Assembly: GCA_963969365.1 (NCBI GenBank)
Contig: OZ017754.1
Location: 2,852,001 to 2,916,000, forward strand
Length of the DNA: 64,000 bases
Source: Asterochloris sp. CNOR1
Taxonomy: Eukaryota; Chlorophyta; Trebouxiophyceae; Trebouxiales; Trebouxiaceae
Reading direction: 5' to 3'
Both the position numbers and the translations under genes were made by a program. Positions within the stretch are counted from its first letter, which is position 1. The number at the start of each line of letters is the position of its first letter. The notes under the pieces were generated by a model. It worked only from the letters and a program-made list of their open reading frames with translations. It had not been told where the DNA came from and did not search any database. Below, in pieces: positions 1-12,144 of this stretch.

Positions 1-87
1 GGCAGGCCTGTGTTGTGCTGACTCCTTTGCTGGACTATTGCTGGCAGCTTATGCAGATCCGCACAGACTACAATTGCCTCCTGCCGC

Positions 88-233
88 ACTGTGCAAGCTG
101 TGCACTTGCTGCAGGCCTTGGCATTCAGCAGTGATACTCTCCAAGCTGTGCACAAGACACAGGCCTTAGCATTCAGCAATAACACTGTCCAAATTCTGCG
201 TGAAACACAGCGCTTGGCATTCGGCATTACCAC
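88..233. repeat. Tandem repeat, about 53 bp x 3, intronic
   Basis: Three degenerate direct copies of a unit of about 53 bases follow one another. Each contains a core like ttggcattcagcaataac preceded by an aagctgtgcac-like stretch. They lie upstream of the first visible golgin exon and are presumably intronic. No reading frame is conserved between copies. Confidence 0.7.
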
Positions 234-321
234 TGTTTGTGCACATGCCACAGAGCTGGGCATCCAGCATACTGTTAGATGAAGCCTGCATTGTCGTCAA
301 CTCTGGTCCATGCACCTGCAG

Positions 322-2274
322 CTGGCAAGGGAACTGGAGGCTGCCAAGGCGCGAGTGGAGGAGGAAGTGCTGGCCACGGTCCACATCGCGACTGGCCTTG
401 AGACGCGGCTGCGGGCAGCAAAGGACGACGCTGAGGCTGCCCAGGAAGCTGCTGTTCTGGCCCAGCAGAAGGCCCAGCAGGTGCTTGCTGCACATGCCAA
501 CAGATGTTCTTTTGCTGCTGTCATCCACAGCATGCATGCATGCATCTGGCGTGAGCATTTGTGGTGGCACTGCTCGAGGGCTGCTTGCACTCTGCAGCCC
601 TGATGGACCACCTTCATCTGATGCATTGCTGGGGCATGGTAATTGCAGGCGGAGCGTGAGGTCACAGCAGAGGTGCAGCGGCGGCTTGAGGCTATGGGGG
701 ACGACAGGACCCAGTGGCCGCCGGCTGCCAGGGACGAGTGCATGCGCATGGACCGCAAGCAGCAGGTGAAGCAGCCTCTTGGCGCATGGGCTTGGCAGGG
801 TTAAAGAAGCCGCTGGCATGCCCGGGCATGTAGCACCAACTTTGACCCTAGAATAGGTACACACTGAATGCTGCACGTGCTGCTCACCTGTTACCCTGTT
901 TTGTAGCTATACAAGGACTGGCGCTGCGCACTTGCAGCAACCCACCCCAAAGTGGCACCAAATGCACCTTGCATCAAACATCAAAGGAGGTCCTTTGCGT
1001 GTTGGTCTGTGCAGCAGGTGTCTTGCTCACTGGGCCGCCCACCCCCTCAGCAGCAACCTGCCTGCAGGCTGTAGTCATGACGTGGGCTGCTGGCCTGCTC
1101 AGGGATGCATGGCTCCATAGTCCTGCATTCCATCAGGCTAGTTTCTGCCTCAGCAGCGGCCTCATATCATTCATCTTGGGGTCGCACAACACCCGGAGGG
1201 CAGTGGCCTGCCTGACCAATGCGACCTTGAGGAATCTTGATCCCCTTGAGCTGACTGCCTGCGCATGCAGGGCCTGCGCGCCATGTTGGCTGCCCTGCAG
1301 CAAGACCTGGACACAGAGGTAGCCCACAGGGATAGCGATGCAGCCACAAAGGCCGCGCTGCAGCAGAGGGCAGCTGCCGCTGAGGAGAGGGCTGATCGCG
1401 CTGAGCGGGAACGCAGCCAGGGTACCAGCAGCCTGCAGAATCTGGTGGGTCAAGCTGCAAAGGTTGTGTGTGGATATACATATGTGAGGGAATGGCAGCA
1501 ACAAGCTTTCGTCAACCGGAAAGATGACTGATGTGCAAGTCTTGCATCACCCTGACAGTATTGTTATTGTAGCTGGTGTGCATGGGTTTTGGCACCACCC
1601 TGACAGCTGCCAGGTTTGTGGTTCATGTGCTTGCTTGTGTCTTGGCACCACCCTGATGATGATATTCTTGTAGCTGCTGTCCATGCATCTTGGCACCACC
1701 CTGACAACTCTTGACTCAATGTCGCTGAGCCTCTGACCCTTGCCAAAGCGCTGCATGCGCGACCACATGTTGCTTGCACGAGCGCTGGCGCAGGACCCCA
1801 AGCACTGCCTGCGCACCCATGGGCACTGGAGTCCCGCCGTGACCACTGCAGGTGGCCACACTGCGAGAGCAGCTTGAGCAGCTGCGGCGAGACGCTGCAG
1901 CGGCAGAGGAGGAGCGGGACAAGCTGCTTGTGCTGTCACAACGCACTCCCTTTGGCCATTCCAGACCTGGGCAGGAGACCCCCACAATGAGAGGCAGTGG
2001 CAGCATGCAAGCAATGCGCCTCGGCAGAGCCAGCAGCATTCAGTCTGATGCCAGCTTGCCACGGGAGCATGTTGCTGGAGTGGATATTATGTACCTGAAG
2101 AATGTTTTGCTCAAATTCATTGATGCCCACGCCCACGGCCAGACACAGCAGTGCGAGGTGCTCCTGCCTGCCGTTGCCACCCTGCTGAACGCCTCCCCTG
2201 CTGAGTTTAGAACACTGAAGACCACCATCCAGACCAGTGATCGCACTGGGACATGGCTGGCACGCATGCTCTGA
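322..2274 (+). CDS. Golgin, coiled coil with C-terminal GRIP domain (3' part of gene)
   Basis: Four exons are supported: 322-480, 649-765, 1271-1444 and 1852-2274 (stop TGA). All are in phase 0, so they join without a frame change. The gene starts upstream of the window. The first three exons encode charged, Ala/Glu/Arg-rich coiled coil (for example AEERADRAERERSQ). The last exon continues the coil and then encodes a GRIP domain at 2080-2220 with the diagnostic core YLKNVLLKFI followed by LLPAVATLLNASPAEF; the conserved Tyr that contacts Arl1 is present. GRIP golgins are known to be recruited to trans-Golgi membranes by the GTPase Arl1 and to tether vesicles through the coiled coil. The short tail after the domain is unremarkable. 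The family call is firm. The number of upstream exons is unknown, and a small exon between 766 and 1270 could have been missed. Confidence 0.85.
1544..1711. repeat. Tandem repeat, about 50 bp x 4, in golgin intron
   Basis: Four degenerate copies of a unit containing ttggcaccaccctgacag (cores near 1545, 1592, 1643 and 1691) lie in the intron before the last golgin exon. Spacing is about 48 to 52 bases. The copies carry no shared open frame. Confidence 0.7.
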
Positions 2275-3138
2275 AAGTTTGCCTGCAAATGGTTCTGACG
2301 CGCCCTCCCCACTTTGTGTGAAAGTTGACAGGCAGTTGACGCCACTAAATGTCTAGAGACGCTGTGCAGACTGACCAGTTTCGCAAGCAAGATGACTGCA
2401 GATGATTGTGGAGCACATGGCTAAGGTTTCAGGAGTGCCCTGTTGATGAGACAGCTTTTGGAAGGGCTGCATCATGTCTCTGCTGGCCAAGAGTTACATG
2501 GCGCTCCATTGCTGAGGTGCCTGATTGTAAGACGCTGACTTTACTTCAAGGCAACAGCGTTGTTATGGTGCACCATGCCATGCCAAAAATGCTCTGTGGA
2601 AGTGCAGCAGGCTCGGTCCTGTTTCTTCTATGGAAGGGCAGTATTGTATCAGATGGTAATGGCTTCAATGTCGACAGACAGCCACCAGGAGAGCATGAGC
2701 ACCACTAACAGAGAGACACGCATCAAAGCTGATGTGCAACCTGTCGCCAGAACACTTCTGGCAATCAACACCCTCTGCTGCATTTCAAGGTCATCATCCT
2801 TGACATGTCACGGTCCTGGGTGACATGCGCATGTGCTCCCTCTGCCAACTTGGCAACTGGTTTCTCTGCCCTGTGGATGCACAGTTCTCAAGCAACGTAT
2901 TGAGTTTCACAGTCTCCATATCTCCGAACTGATGTGTGATGGCCATCACTGGCCATCTTCGTAGCAATATGAGTGATCTGTGTGCTCGAATGCCCTCATC
3001 ACATTGCATTCTTGCATTCTTTGTGCTCTTTGAACAACAACGCTATTGTGCGGGCGTTGAGATCTGGTCTGCACAGAACAAAATGTCTAGATAGTGCATA
3101 TCCCAGTGAGATAGGTCCAGTCCTGACTTCGAAATCGC
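2275..3138. other. Intergenic, golgin 3' UTR to deadenylase promoter
   Basis: 864 bases between the golgin stop and the first plausible start of the next gene, both on the plus strand. I see no conserved coding segment, RNA gene or strong promoter motif. The short open frames here are not protein-like. Confidence 0.5.
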
Positions 3139-6100
3139 ATGTTGCGAGACTGGAACGGCAGGATCGCAAGCAGGAGTTTGCCGAGCAAGCCAATGTCCAG
3201 CTCTGATGAAATGCAGCCCCTGCAGAAGGGTACAGAGATGTGTCGTGACTTTCTCAGGAAAGCATGCGCCTATGGAGACTCCTGCAGGTGAATGTCAGCA
3301 GAAACACACTGATCTAGGTTGGCATGATTTGCGCCAAAACTCAATCCGGCAAGCTGCATGTCGCTTGTAGGTTCAGACATGATCTGAAGACCACATCTGG
3401 GAAGATGAGCTCTCTGTCCCTGGAGCGTAGCTGGCGCAAGGTGTGTTCCCTCCCGCTGTCCAGCGGCATCCTGAGTGAATCCAGTGTGTTTGTTCGGGGT
3501 GAGTGGCAGAGGCTGCCCTGCTGTTGCACAGTAGCAACAAAGCTGCCTTGACTTCTGCGCTGACATGGCATTGGCTGCACCCCCCTAATCACTGCCCCCT
3601 GCAGGCAGACTCCCACCCTCGCCAGTCCAACACGGAAAGCGCTGTCAAGCTGCGTGTGATGAATTATAACATCCTTGGTGCAAGTCTGGTGAGCTTTACT
3701 GGAGCACTTGCGCTTAAGCTGTGACTTTGAATTTCACTTTGCCCCAATGTGTGCTGCAAACAAGGCACTAGTCTCCCTATGCAAGTGACAGCCCCGCTTC
3801 GATACTCTTGAAGCCACTCTGACTCTGCCACGACGATCTAACGAAGAGTGTCAATTGGCCGTTGCCTTCCAGTTTCAAGAGCATTCCCAGTCAGAGCTGT
3901 AGCCCAGACTTGTGAGGTGCCGTTGCAAAGACTTGAGCCAATCCTCCTGCAATGCTGCAGGCCTTCATTCGCGGCAAGAGTGGGACCTGACTTATGTATG
4001 GCTTCTTCAGCAGAGCAGCCCTGCTGCAGGCTTTAACGAGGCACCAGTTTGCCTGGTTCTACTGGAACCAGCGGCGTGTCAGGCCCTGGATCACAGATGG
4101 GAACAAAGGCTGTGCCTGCTTCGCTTTTGAGGTTGCTGTGTCTCTGTGCAGGCCATAAGGCATTGGCAGGAGCTGTGCTCGGTGATCACATCGCCAAGAG
4201 CCACAACCAGTCTTTGTTGGTGCAGGCCAGCTAACACTGGCAGGCAGGCAGAGTTTGCTTACATAGCCTGAGCATTGCTGGACTGAGCACCAGCTCTCCG
4301 CAGTCCTGCAATCTGAATGGCATCGACTGCTCTGCTGCAGGCCGTGCAGCTCATCAAGGGGCTGTATTTTTACACTGGCGCTGGCTGGCTGGACGCAAAG
4401 ACCAGCTGTGTGCATGAGCTGCTCCAAGTGATGGTTGCCTGTCTGCTGCAGGCCATGCAGCACAGGCACGAGCTGTATCCTGACACCAACCCTGCCTGGC
4501 TGGATTGGAGCTGGCGGCGCAACAGGATTCTGGACGAAATTACCCACTGGCTGCCTGACATCGCCTGCTTCCAGGAGATGGAGGATGTGCAGCACTTTGT
4601 GGAGGGGCTGGACATGCATGGGTGAGGCCTGTGAGTGGAACGCTTCCTGCTGAAGTGGCACTTTCAGCGCGCAATGAACAGGCAGCAGAAGGCAAGGTCT
4701 GCCCCATCCACGAGCGTGCAGAAGATGGAGGTGCAGGGATCAGCATGTTGCACGGCAGCAACATGGCCAGGTAGATGGAGCTGCGTGCTGAGAGTGCTGT
4801 GGCGCCAGGCAGTGCCCATGCAATGGTCGGCACTCTGTAGAATTCCTGTGCCTAGGATCTTGGCTGACGGCCCAGGGCTGTCCCTGCTTTGTGCAAGGGC
4901 TGGGGGATGCGCCTGCGGGGCTCTAAGCAGAGCCAGTGCCTTCAGCAGCACTGTCGGCAGAGCAGCTTGTCTGCTGCTGCTTTGGCAGGTGCAGCCAACA
5001 GCGTGGCTGCTGTTTGCTGCCAGCAGCTCACAGACCCTTCACAACCTGTGATGGCCTGCAGGTACCAGCGGGAGTACGCCAGCCGGACAGGAGGGCGCAC
5101 TGACGGCTGTGCCGTGTTTTGGTGCGTGCTGCAGTAGTCTGTGTGTATTGGCTGGGCTGTGTACCAGTGCGTGCTGCTGCAGCATGCCTTGTTTGGCTGA
5201 GCTGTGTTATGGTGCGTGCTGCTGCGGCCCACTCCATCTGGGCTTTGCTGTGCGCAACCCCACACACTCCCTTTTGAAGGTGACACTTACCTGCACGCAA
5301 TTGGCACACTATTCAACTAGCTGGGCTTGTACTAAAACCCGCGGCTGCCTGCTCAAAGCTTGTGCTCAGCCCGTTGCGGTGCAGGGCTCTGTCGACCAAA
5401 GAAGTCTATGGACCAGTTGTGCTGCAGGCGGGCCAACAAGCTGAAGGTGCAGGACTGCGAGACCATCCACTTTGCAGAGTATGGCTTGAAGGACAATGTC
5501 GCTCTCTTAGTGCTGCTGCGTCAGCGAGAACGCCGTCCAGGTACACTGCTTAGCTCATGCGGCTCGTGGCACGCAACTTCAAGCTTGGCAGCAGATGCAG
5601 TTGGTGTGGGCAGTTGCGCTGCTGGTGCTGCTGTCAGCACGGCTGCTGCACAGGGAGACTGCTTTGGTAGATGCTGGTAGCATCCGACCATCATCTGGGC
5701 TCACAATGTATGGGTTGTAGGCAATTTGTGCTGCACAGCCAGCTGGCAGTGTGCAGGGCTGTGCAGGGCTCAGCAGCACATACAACAGCATTGCTGTGCG
5801 TGCAGCTCTGATGGGGGTCTCGAACCTAGCTGCCTGGCTGTGCACAAAGAAGGAAGCAGCTGGTTGGACTGTGCAAGACAGCGTAGTGACGCCTGCCAGT
5901 GTGTCTGCCTCTGTTTGCAACGTGCATCACAAGAACTTTTTGTGCTGGTGGGGACGGGCACTGCATGCTACACTTCTGACTCTGGTGGTGTGCCTTGACT
6001 GAGCTGTCTGAGTCTGCAGGGGTGCGCCAGGATCTGGGACCTGGCCTGTTGGTGGCCACCACCCATGTCCTGTTCAACCCCAAGCGGGGCGACATCAAGG

Positions 6101-9100
6101 TGCCACTGCCACGCACAGCCTGCCCTGCGCACCACTTTTCTGCGGTCCTGCATCTGAACTTACACAAATTGGTGCAGCCTGTCACCTACCACCACACATA
6201 CCTGCAGCATGACCTGCTGCTTGCAGCCAGCAGTAAAGGTACAGGATTGCAGGACAGCATAAGGAAGCTCAGGGACTATGTCTGGACCGACAAGTGAATA
6301 CAATGGCACAACTGTCCACCCATGCTGACGCCTGATCATAAAATTCGCCCAAACTTCTGCGGAACGTACTGCTGCGCACCTTTTGTTGAGTACATGCTCC
6401 CCTGAAGTGCAGACGACCCTTGCTGTTGAGCTTGAGATTGCAGCTACTGCTGCAGGTACTCACATGCCAGCCAGCATGTGCAGCTTGTTGGCACGATCAT
6501 GTGGGGCTGTACGCTGATGAGACACTGGGCACCACAAGCAAATATGACTGCCAGACCCCGCCCACAAAAAGACGCATGCTCTGCAGATCGCCCAGCTGCG
6601 CATCACGCTGGAGCGCATGCACAGCCTGGCCCAGCGTTCTGGGGGCCAGGTGTCCTGCCTCCTGACAGGCGACTTCAACGTGACCCCCGCCAGCCCCCTG
6701 TACAGATTCATTTGCGAGGGCAGCTTTGACTGCGACAGTGCAGACCGCCGGTCCCTGTCGGGGCAGGTGGAGCAGACTCGGGCTGAGCGGCGGCGAGCCA
6801 GGGCCGCGCAGGCAGCACTTCAGGTGGGGCTTGCACAGGGCTTGGGGTCTAAAGGCAGCCTGTTCTGGGCACAGTGGAAATCACCAGGGCAACAAATCAG
6901 TTGGCTGTGTCGTGGCTCAGGCAGCAGATAGGTGAGGATGGGGTGGCCGTTGCCCAAGATCATTGCACAAGGCATAGATGTAGAGGAAGGTGTCTTAGGG
7001 GCAATCGCAGCCAGTGCTGGGTCATCAGCAGCAAGCCACAGCAGCGGAGGCGGCAACTCAGAGTTGGGAGTCAGGGCGGCCGCAATGCACACAGGGTGTT
7101 GCAGTAGGGAAGCGAGGTCTGAGGGGTTGGTCTGAGGGCTGCAGCTAGATTGCGGCACCAGGTCTCCGGGGAGCACTTAAGTGGGCTGTCAAGCCAGGCA
7201 GAGTCAAAGGCAAAGCGGCACGCAGTCTGATGCAGACACCGTGGCCAATCCTGCGCTGCTGCAGGCTGCAGACTCTGCAGTCTCTACCAGGGCAACGGCT
7301 GCATACAGTCAGCAGCCGCTACCGCCCCCCCCAAGCCCTAGCCAGCACCTGCGCTTTGACGATGCTGGGCGCCCCTCAGTGGTGCCGCCTGGGACGCAGC
7401 CGCCTCCGCCGCCTGCAAGGCCCTCTGGTGTCAGGTGGGCTTGCCTCCTGTGGAGTCACAAGCCTTCAGACATATCAACATTGCTAGCATCGTTGACACT
7501 GCCCTTGTTTTCTTATGTCTTGGGCAGCCAGGGACACAGCTGCTCCCACCACCTGCAGTGGGAGTGCTCAGCAGCAGTGCCGCCAACTGTATGCTGCACA
7601 TATTCCCAGCCAACATCGGGACAGATGTTGCAGCATAAGTCTGCTGCCACATGCTTCGTCATATGGACTGCATGGCTCTTCAGCAGAAATGCGCGTCATA
7701 CTCTTCTAGGCCGTGTCATTACAGGCATCAGGGCTGCTTCTGTTACAGACGCCACCTCCCACAGCCAGATGTGACTGCGCAATTTCTGTTACTGCTGCAG
7801 CCAGGGGACCCTGCCAGCAGGTGCACAGCGCTCTCTCACCCGTCAGATGTCGCAGCTGCACTCACCTTCTGTTGGGGGCCAGGGGGTATCACCAGGTCAA
7901 CCCATTGACCTGACAGCAGATGACTCGCCCACATCTGAGGGGACGCCGCTGCTGCCAGTCATTGAGGACAGAGCGCCAGTGCTGGGCGTCTCGGCTGGCT
8001 GGCAAAACAGTGTCGCAGCTGGAAGGCAGGAGAGGCCTAGACAGGCGGCAGTGGCAGCCCAGGTACAACTGGATGCGTGCTCAGCCTGGCTCTGCTGGCG
8101 GGCCTCAGTGTGCGCAGGTCAGCAAACTGGGTGGCCAGCCAGAGCTGGGGACGGCAGACTAGGTGCAAGAATGCATGCTCAGTCTAAACCATGCTGGCCG
8201 GGCCTCAGTGTAAGCAGGACAGTAATCCAGGTGGCAAGCTGGAGACAGCAATGGCAGCTCGGCAGTCCTCACACCTTATCTGATTCTGCTACTGCCTGCA
8301 TTCAGGTGCGAATTAAGCAGGAGGGGCTGAGCACACAGGCAGGTGTGGCAGCTGTGAAGCCAGAGTCTGAGGTGCCAGGGCAGGCACGAGGGCAGGCACC
8401 GCAGGGACCTCTCTCAGTGGAGCAGCCAGCCAGGTACCAATGCCAGAAGCCCTGCTTGCAGCCCCACAGCTGCTGCTGCCCAACCTTGCCATGTCGGTGT
8501 GCCTGACCTGACTTGGCATGTTTCTGTATGCGCAGTGTCATGTACAGTGGGTTGCGGCGTCCATCCAGCTCAACATCAGCAGGGATTCTGCTTTAACGCC
8601 CTAAGCCAGTCTGGCACCAGTGCGGTATGGGGGCACCCTGGCAGAGGCAGAAGCACCGCATCCTCACAATGTTCCCATCCATGCATGTGTTACTACAAGC
8701 AGCCTGCCCCTGCCTACAGGCCCCATCAAGCCTTCAGCAGCTTGGCAACATCCTTTGTGCCTTGGATGTTCACGCCTCCATAAATGTTCAAGAAGTCGTT
8801 TATGCCCCTGTCTGCAGGTCACCCATACATGCCCACTCCTCAAATCCTGCTGCACCCTGTAGCACCATGCAACACTTTGACATTTGCCACGCCTTGCCAG
8901 ACACACCTGTCAGTGTATGCAGGCCACCCACCAGGAGCGAGTTCCCGCAGCCTGCTCCAGCCTGGCGCGCCCTAGCAGAGTTCCCGCAGCCTGTGTCTTA
9001 GGCAGCGTGCACCTGCATGCAGGCTGCCCATCAAGAGCGAGTCCCCGCAGCCTGCTGCAGCCTGGGGGGCACCTGCAGGGGCACGGATGCCCCCGCCGCA

Positions 9101-11899
9101 GCCCTCGGCGGCCCTGCTGCAGGCCGCGCGCGTGCAGAGCCCCAGGACGCCCCAGCACGTGCGGCCCCTGCACCTCCAGCAGCCGATCGGGGCGCGGGCG
9201 CATGCTGGCTCCCCCCAGGGCTGGCCTGTGCAGAACGTGAGTGTGCTTGAGATGCGCAGGCCCCAGGGCTGGCCTGTGCAGAACGTGAGTGTCCTCGGGA
9301 TGTGCAGGCCCCTGGCCTGGCCTGCTCAGAGAGGTTCAGCGATGTGAGTGCCGACAATGCGTGGCGGCCCCAGGCCTGACCCTTATTGACAAGGTTGGCT
9401 TGGGGTGTGCGCGCCCCAGGTCTGGCCTGTTCAGGGAACAGACATTCAGCAGTGCGAAAGTCGTCAAGGTGTGCCAGCCCCAGGCCTGACCTTTTGGGAC
9501 GTGATTGAACCTGAGATGTGCAGTCCCCAGGTCTGGAAGTTCTGGAGATATGCAGAAAGGGCAACATGTAGAAAAGGGCAATGTGTGTGGTTGAGTGACT
9601 GTCAGGGTCTCTTGGCGGCTGTCAAATTTGCAGCCTGAAACGCTCAACGTCATCATGCAGACTTTCAACAGCTGCAGCTGGCCTCACAAACCATGTCCTG
9701 CTGACATTGTTTTGCAGCACAGCTGCTGCCAGATTCAGCGACCACCAGCTGCTGTAGTTAACTCTGTCCCGCCCCAGAGTGGCAATGCCCGCACGTCTCA
9801 GTATGCTGGATCTGGGCGCATGTTGTGGGCCAGGCGCAGCCTTGATTGCTGCACAAATGCACTCAGTGGTGCTCTGCGACCTGTAGCCGCCCTACCTGGT
9901 AAACTCGAGTTCCCCGTGGATGACTCCCACCTACCTGCCACCGGCGCGCTACTTTCACTCCCCCGGAGGCGCATCACCCGCTCCAGCGGGTGCAGTCAAC
10001 CCTGCACGGCATGCGTCCCCAGCGGCGACGGCAGCCTACGCCGCAGCATGGCAGCAGCAGCAGGTGTTTGGAACTGTTACCTGCTGCGTTTATGTGGACA
10101 AGTGTCTGAGCAGCTGCCTAGAAGTGACGACCGGCGCCCAATGCAGCTGCTGGGAATGCAGAGAATGGCAGAACAGCGATATTGATCCCCATGTTATTGA
10201 ATTCACACGTGCAGGGTGATCTTCGAGGGATGCGCACGGCTTAAGTTTCTGGGTGTTATGTGTGCAGGTGACAGGGCGATTCTTGCCGTCACCGTCAACA
10301 CAGTGGGGGCCAGCGGGGCAGCACCAGGCCAAGCGGCCGCGGCGGTCGCCAACCATCCAGGTGCGTCTACCAATGTTGCACAAAACCCTCAGGCATGGTC
10401 AATGTGCAGCACGCCAGAGGCTTCCTGTGTGGAGCAGTCAGAGTGCAGGGCTGCTTGCATCGGTGCTGCAATGTAAGTGCTGGCAATGTTGCTGAGGTGC
10501 ACAGGCTGCAACAAAGCTACCATGCAACACGAGACGAGCCTGCTGCCGTCAGTCTGAAGTCAAGCTGTCAGCCACCCTGAACACTGGGCTGCCTCAAGGG
10601 CGGGCTTCTCTGCATGGCACCACACCACAGCAGTGCTGGGCTGCTGAGACCCTGTGTCAGCCCCAGCCTTCAAGAGAAGCTCTGCTTCACCGCAGCCGTC
10701 TATGTTGCCAATTGCATGTTGAGCTAGTCTTCTGAAGCATCTCTGCCTGCCCTTCAACCGTGGGATGACTGCCGTGCCCCTCAGTCCAGCCCCTGCTGGT
10801 GAAGGTGCCATGTACATGGTCACTCCGCCTGCAGCAGATCTGTAAGCGCTGACCTCCAGCCGCCTCTCTGCCTGGTGCTGCCGGCCCCTGCATTGCACAG
10901 CTCCTGCAGCCAAGCTGCCAGCCCGCACTATCCCTGCGGGAACTTTCTGTCTCTGCTGTGCCCCAGCCTGCATAAGGCGGCAAGCCCCTATCCAAACCCT
11001 TTTGATCACCGGCAGTGCAAAGCTTCTGCAGCAAAGCTGCCAGACCTAGTGGCTGCCGCAGGAACGCTCTGTGTCTGCTCTGCCCCAGCCTGCACCAACA
11101 CGTTTCAGGCACCTCTACATTCCCTGCAGTGCTGAGCTCCTGCAGGTGCAATCGGCTGCCTCTGCCCATGCAGGGCTGGGGCGAGAAGAACAGGGCATCG
11201 CAATGGGGCTGGAGCAGCAGCAGGTGGCCACACAGGTGGCGCAGGTGTAAATAAAAATTGCAGAGCTCCCGCAGCTGCAACTGGCTGCCCCTGCCCATGC
11301 AGGGCTGGGATGACGAGAACAGGGGCATTGCAATGGGCCTGGAGCAGCAGCAGGTGGCCACACAGGAGGCGCAGGCCACAGGGCAGCGTGCCTACGTGGT
11401 GTCCCACCCCCTGCAGCTGCGCAGCGCCTACCAGGACTGCATGGGGCGGGAGCCTGAAATCACCTCCTGCCACAACAAGTTCGAGGGCACGGTGGACTAC
11501 ATCTTCTACACCCCCCAGGTGGGGCCACATTGCTGAAGATTGTGGCTGGTGGAGCATTTACTCCAGCTAGAGGTGGTGTAGCGCGCTGTATGCCACCAGT
11601 TTGCTACCACAGGAGCCTGAGGTCACCTCCTGCCGCAACACCTCTGAGGGCATGCTTGGCCACTTATTGAGGCATTGTTGCGTCTGGTCTGGCGCTGTCC
11701 TTCTCGAGTGCCTCTTGTAGTGTACCAGCCTGTTTCAACCAAGCATTCCCCTTGTGCATTGCAGTCTGGTGGCCAGCACCTGGTGCCTCAGAGGGTGTTG
11801 AAGGAGCCCAGGACATCTAAGCTTGAAGCCGGCATACCATCTGAGCATTACCCTTCAGATCACATCTATCTGCTGGCAGACTTTGAGCTGCAGTGGTAA
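3139..11899 (+). CDS. CCCH zinc-finger plus CCR4-type endonuclease/exonuclease/phosphatase deadenylase
   Basis: Supported exons: 3139-3287, 3371-3498, 3609-3688, 4452-4621, 5062-5121, 5428-5540, 6020-6099, 6587-6823, 7265-7434, 7801-8062, 8306-8433, 9887-10063, 10269-10361, 11303-11518, 11765-11899; a Pro/Gln-rich exon near 9079-9236 is less certain. The start could also be the in-frame ATG at 3193. The N-terminus carries a C-x7-C-x5-C-x3-H zinc finger split across exons 1-2. The EEP nuclease domain follows: VMNYNILGASL, LPDIACFQEMED (metal-binding Glu), DGCAVFW, HVLFNPKRGDIK, LLTGDFN (catalytic Asp/Asn) and, after the insert, GTVDYIFY and PSDH (catalytic His). From memory, HVLFNPKRGD is very close to Arabidopsis CCR4 homologues 5/6, cytoplasmic poly(A) deadenylases. 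Exons 7265-10361 encode a disordered Pro/Gln/Ser insert with a SUMO-interaction-like PIDLTADD. The nuclease call is firm. Exon linkage within the insert is the weak part: phases do not close between 8433 and 9887. Confidence 0.85.
5122..5240 (+). repeat. Decayed copies of exon 5 3' end and donor site
   Basis: The deadenylase exon 5062-5121 ends gctgtgccgtgttttg and is followed by the donor gtgcgtgctgcag. Downstream in the intron two similar stretches recur at about 5153-5185 (gctgtgtaccagtgcgtgct) and 5205-5228 (gctgtgttatggtgcgtgct). Spacing is about 45 to 50 bases. They look like tandem copies spanning the exon-intron junction. Confidence 0.6.
8910..9060. repeat. Degenerate tandem repeat in deadenylase gene
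   Basis: Two to three copies of a unit holding atgcaggc, then gagcgagttcccgcagcctgc, recur at about 8918, 8972 and 9018. The segment precedes the Pro/Gln-rich candidate exon at 9079. Function unknown; probably intronic. Confidence 0.5.
9205..9535 (+). repeat. Tandem repeat of about 50-60 bp containing a splice donor
   Basis: At least six degenerate copies of a unit with the core ccccagggctggcctgtgca, most of them followed by gtgagt-like sequence. The first copy coincides with the end of the Pro/Gln-rich candidate exon (donor near 9237). Later copies start near 9262, 9309, 9369, 9413, 9477 and 9522. The repeated block therefore spans an exon end and its donor. Confidence 0.7.
10890..11255 (+). 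repeat. Tandem copies of the region preceding and including exon 11303-11518
   Basis: The segment 11140-11250 is a clear copy of 11265-11375: both hold atgcagggctggg, then gagaacaggg and ctggagcagcagcaggtggc. The second is the real exon start, with acceptor at 11302. The upstream copy would be read out of frame. Two older copies of the flanking part lie near 10893-10980 and 11010-11100. The intron thus carries decayed copies of its downstream exon. Confidence 0.75.
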
Positions 11900-12144
11900 C
11901 AGCTGCGCTGTGTTTGCACTCAGTTTCATCATCACATTTCATCATCTGCAGAAAATTTGTGGAACAGTGTGACACCACCAGATTGCAAAACAAATGGCCC
12001 TGAGTTGCCTTTTATTGCTCTGAGCAAGCCCACCCTAGTCAGCCAGCCTACTTTCAGAGCCTTGCTGATCATGAATTGCTCCAAGCTGAGGATGTCACAC
12101 AGAGGCCAGTCTGAGTGTTGGACTGAGCAAAACTGAGCTGTTGG

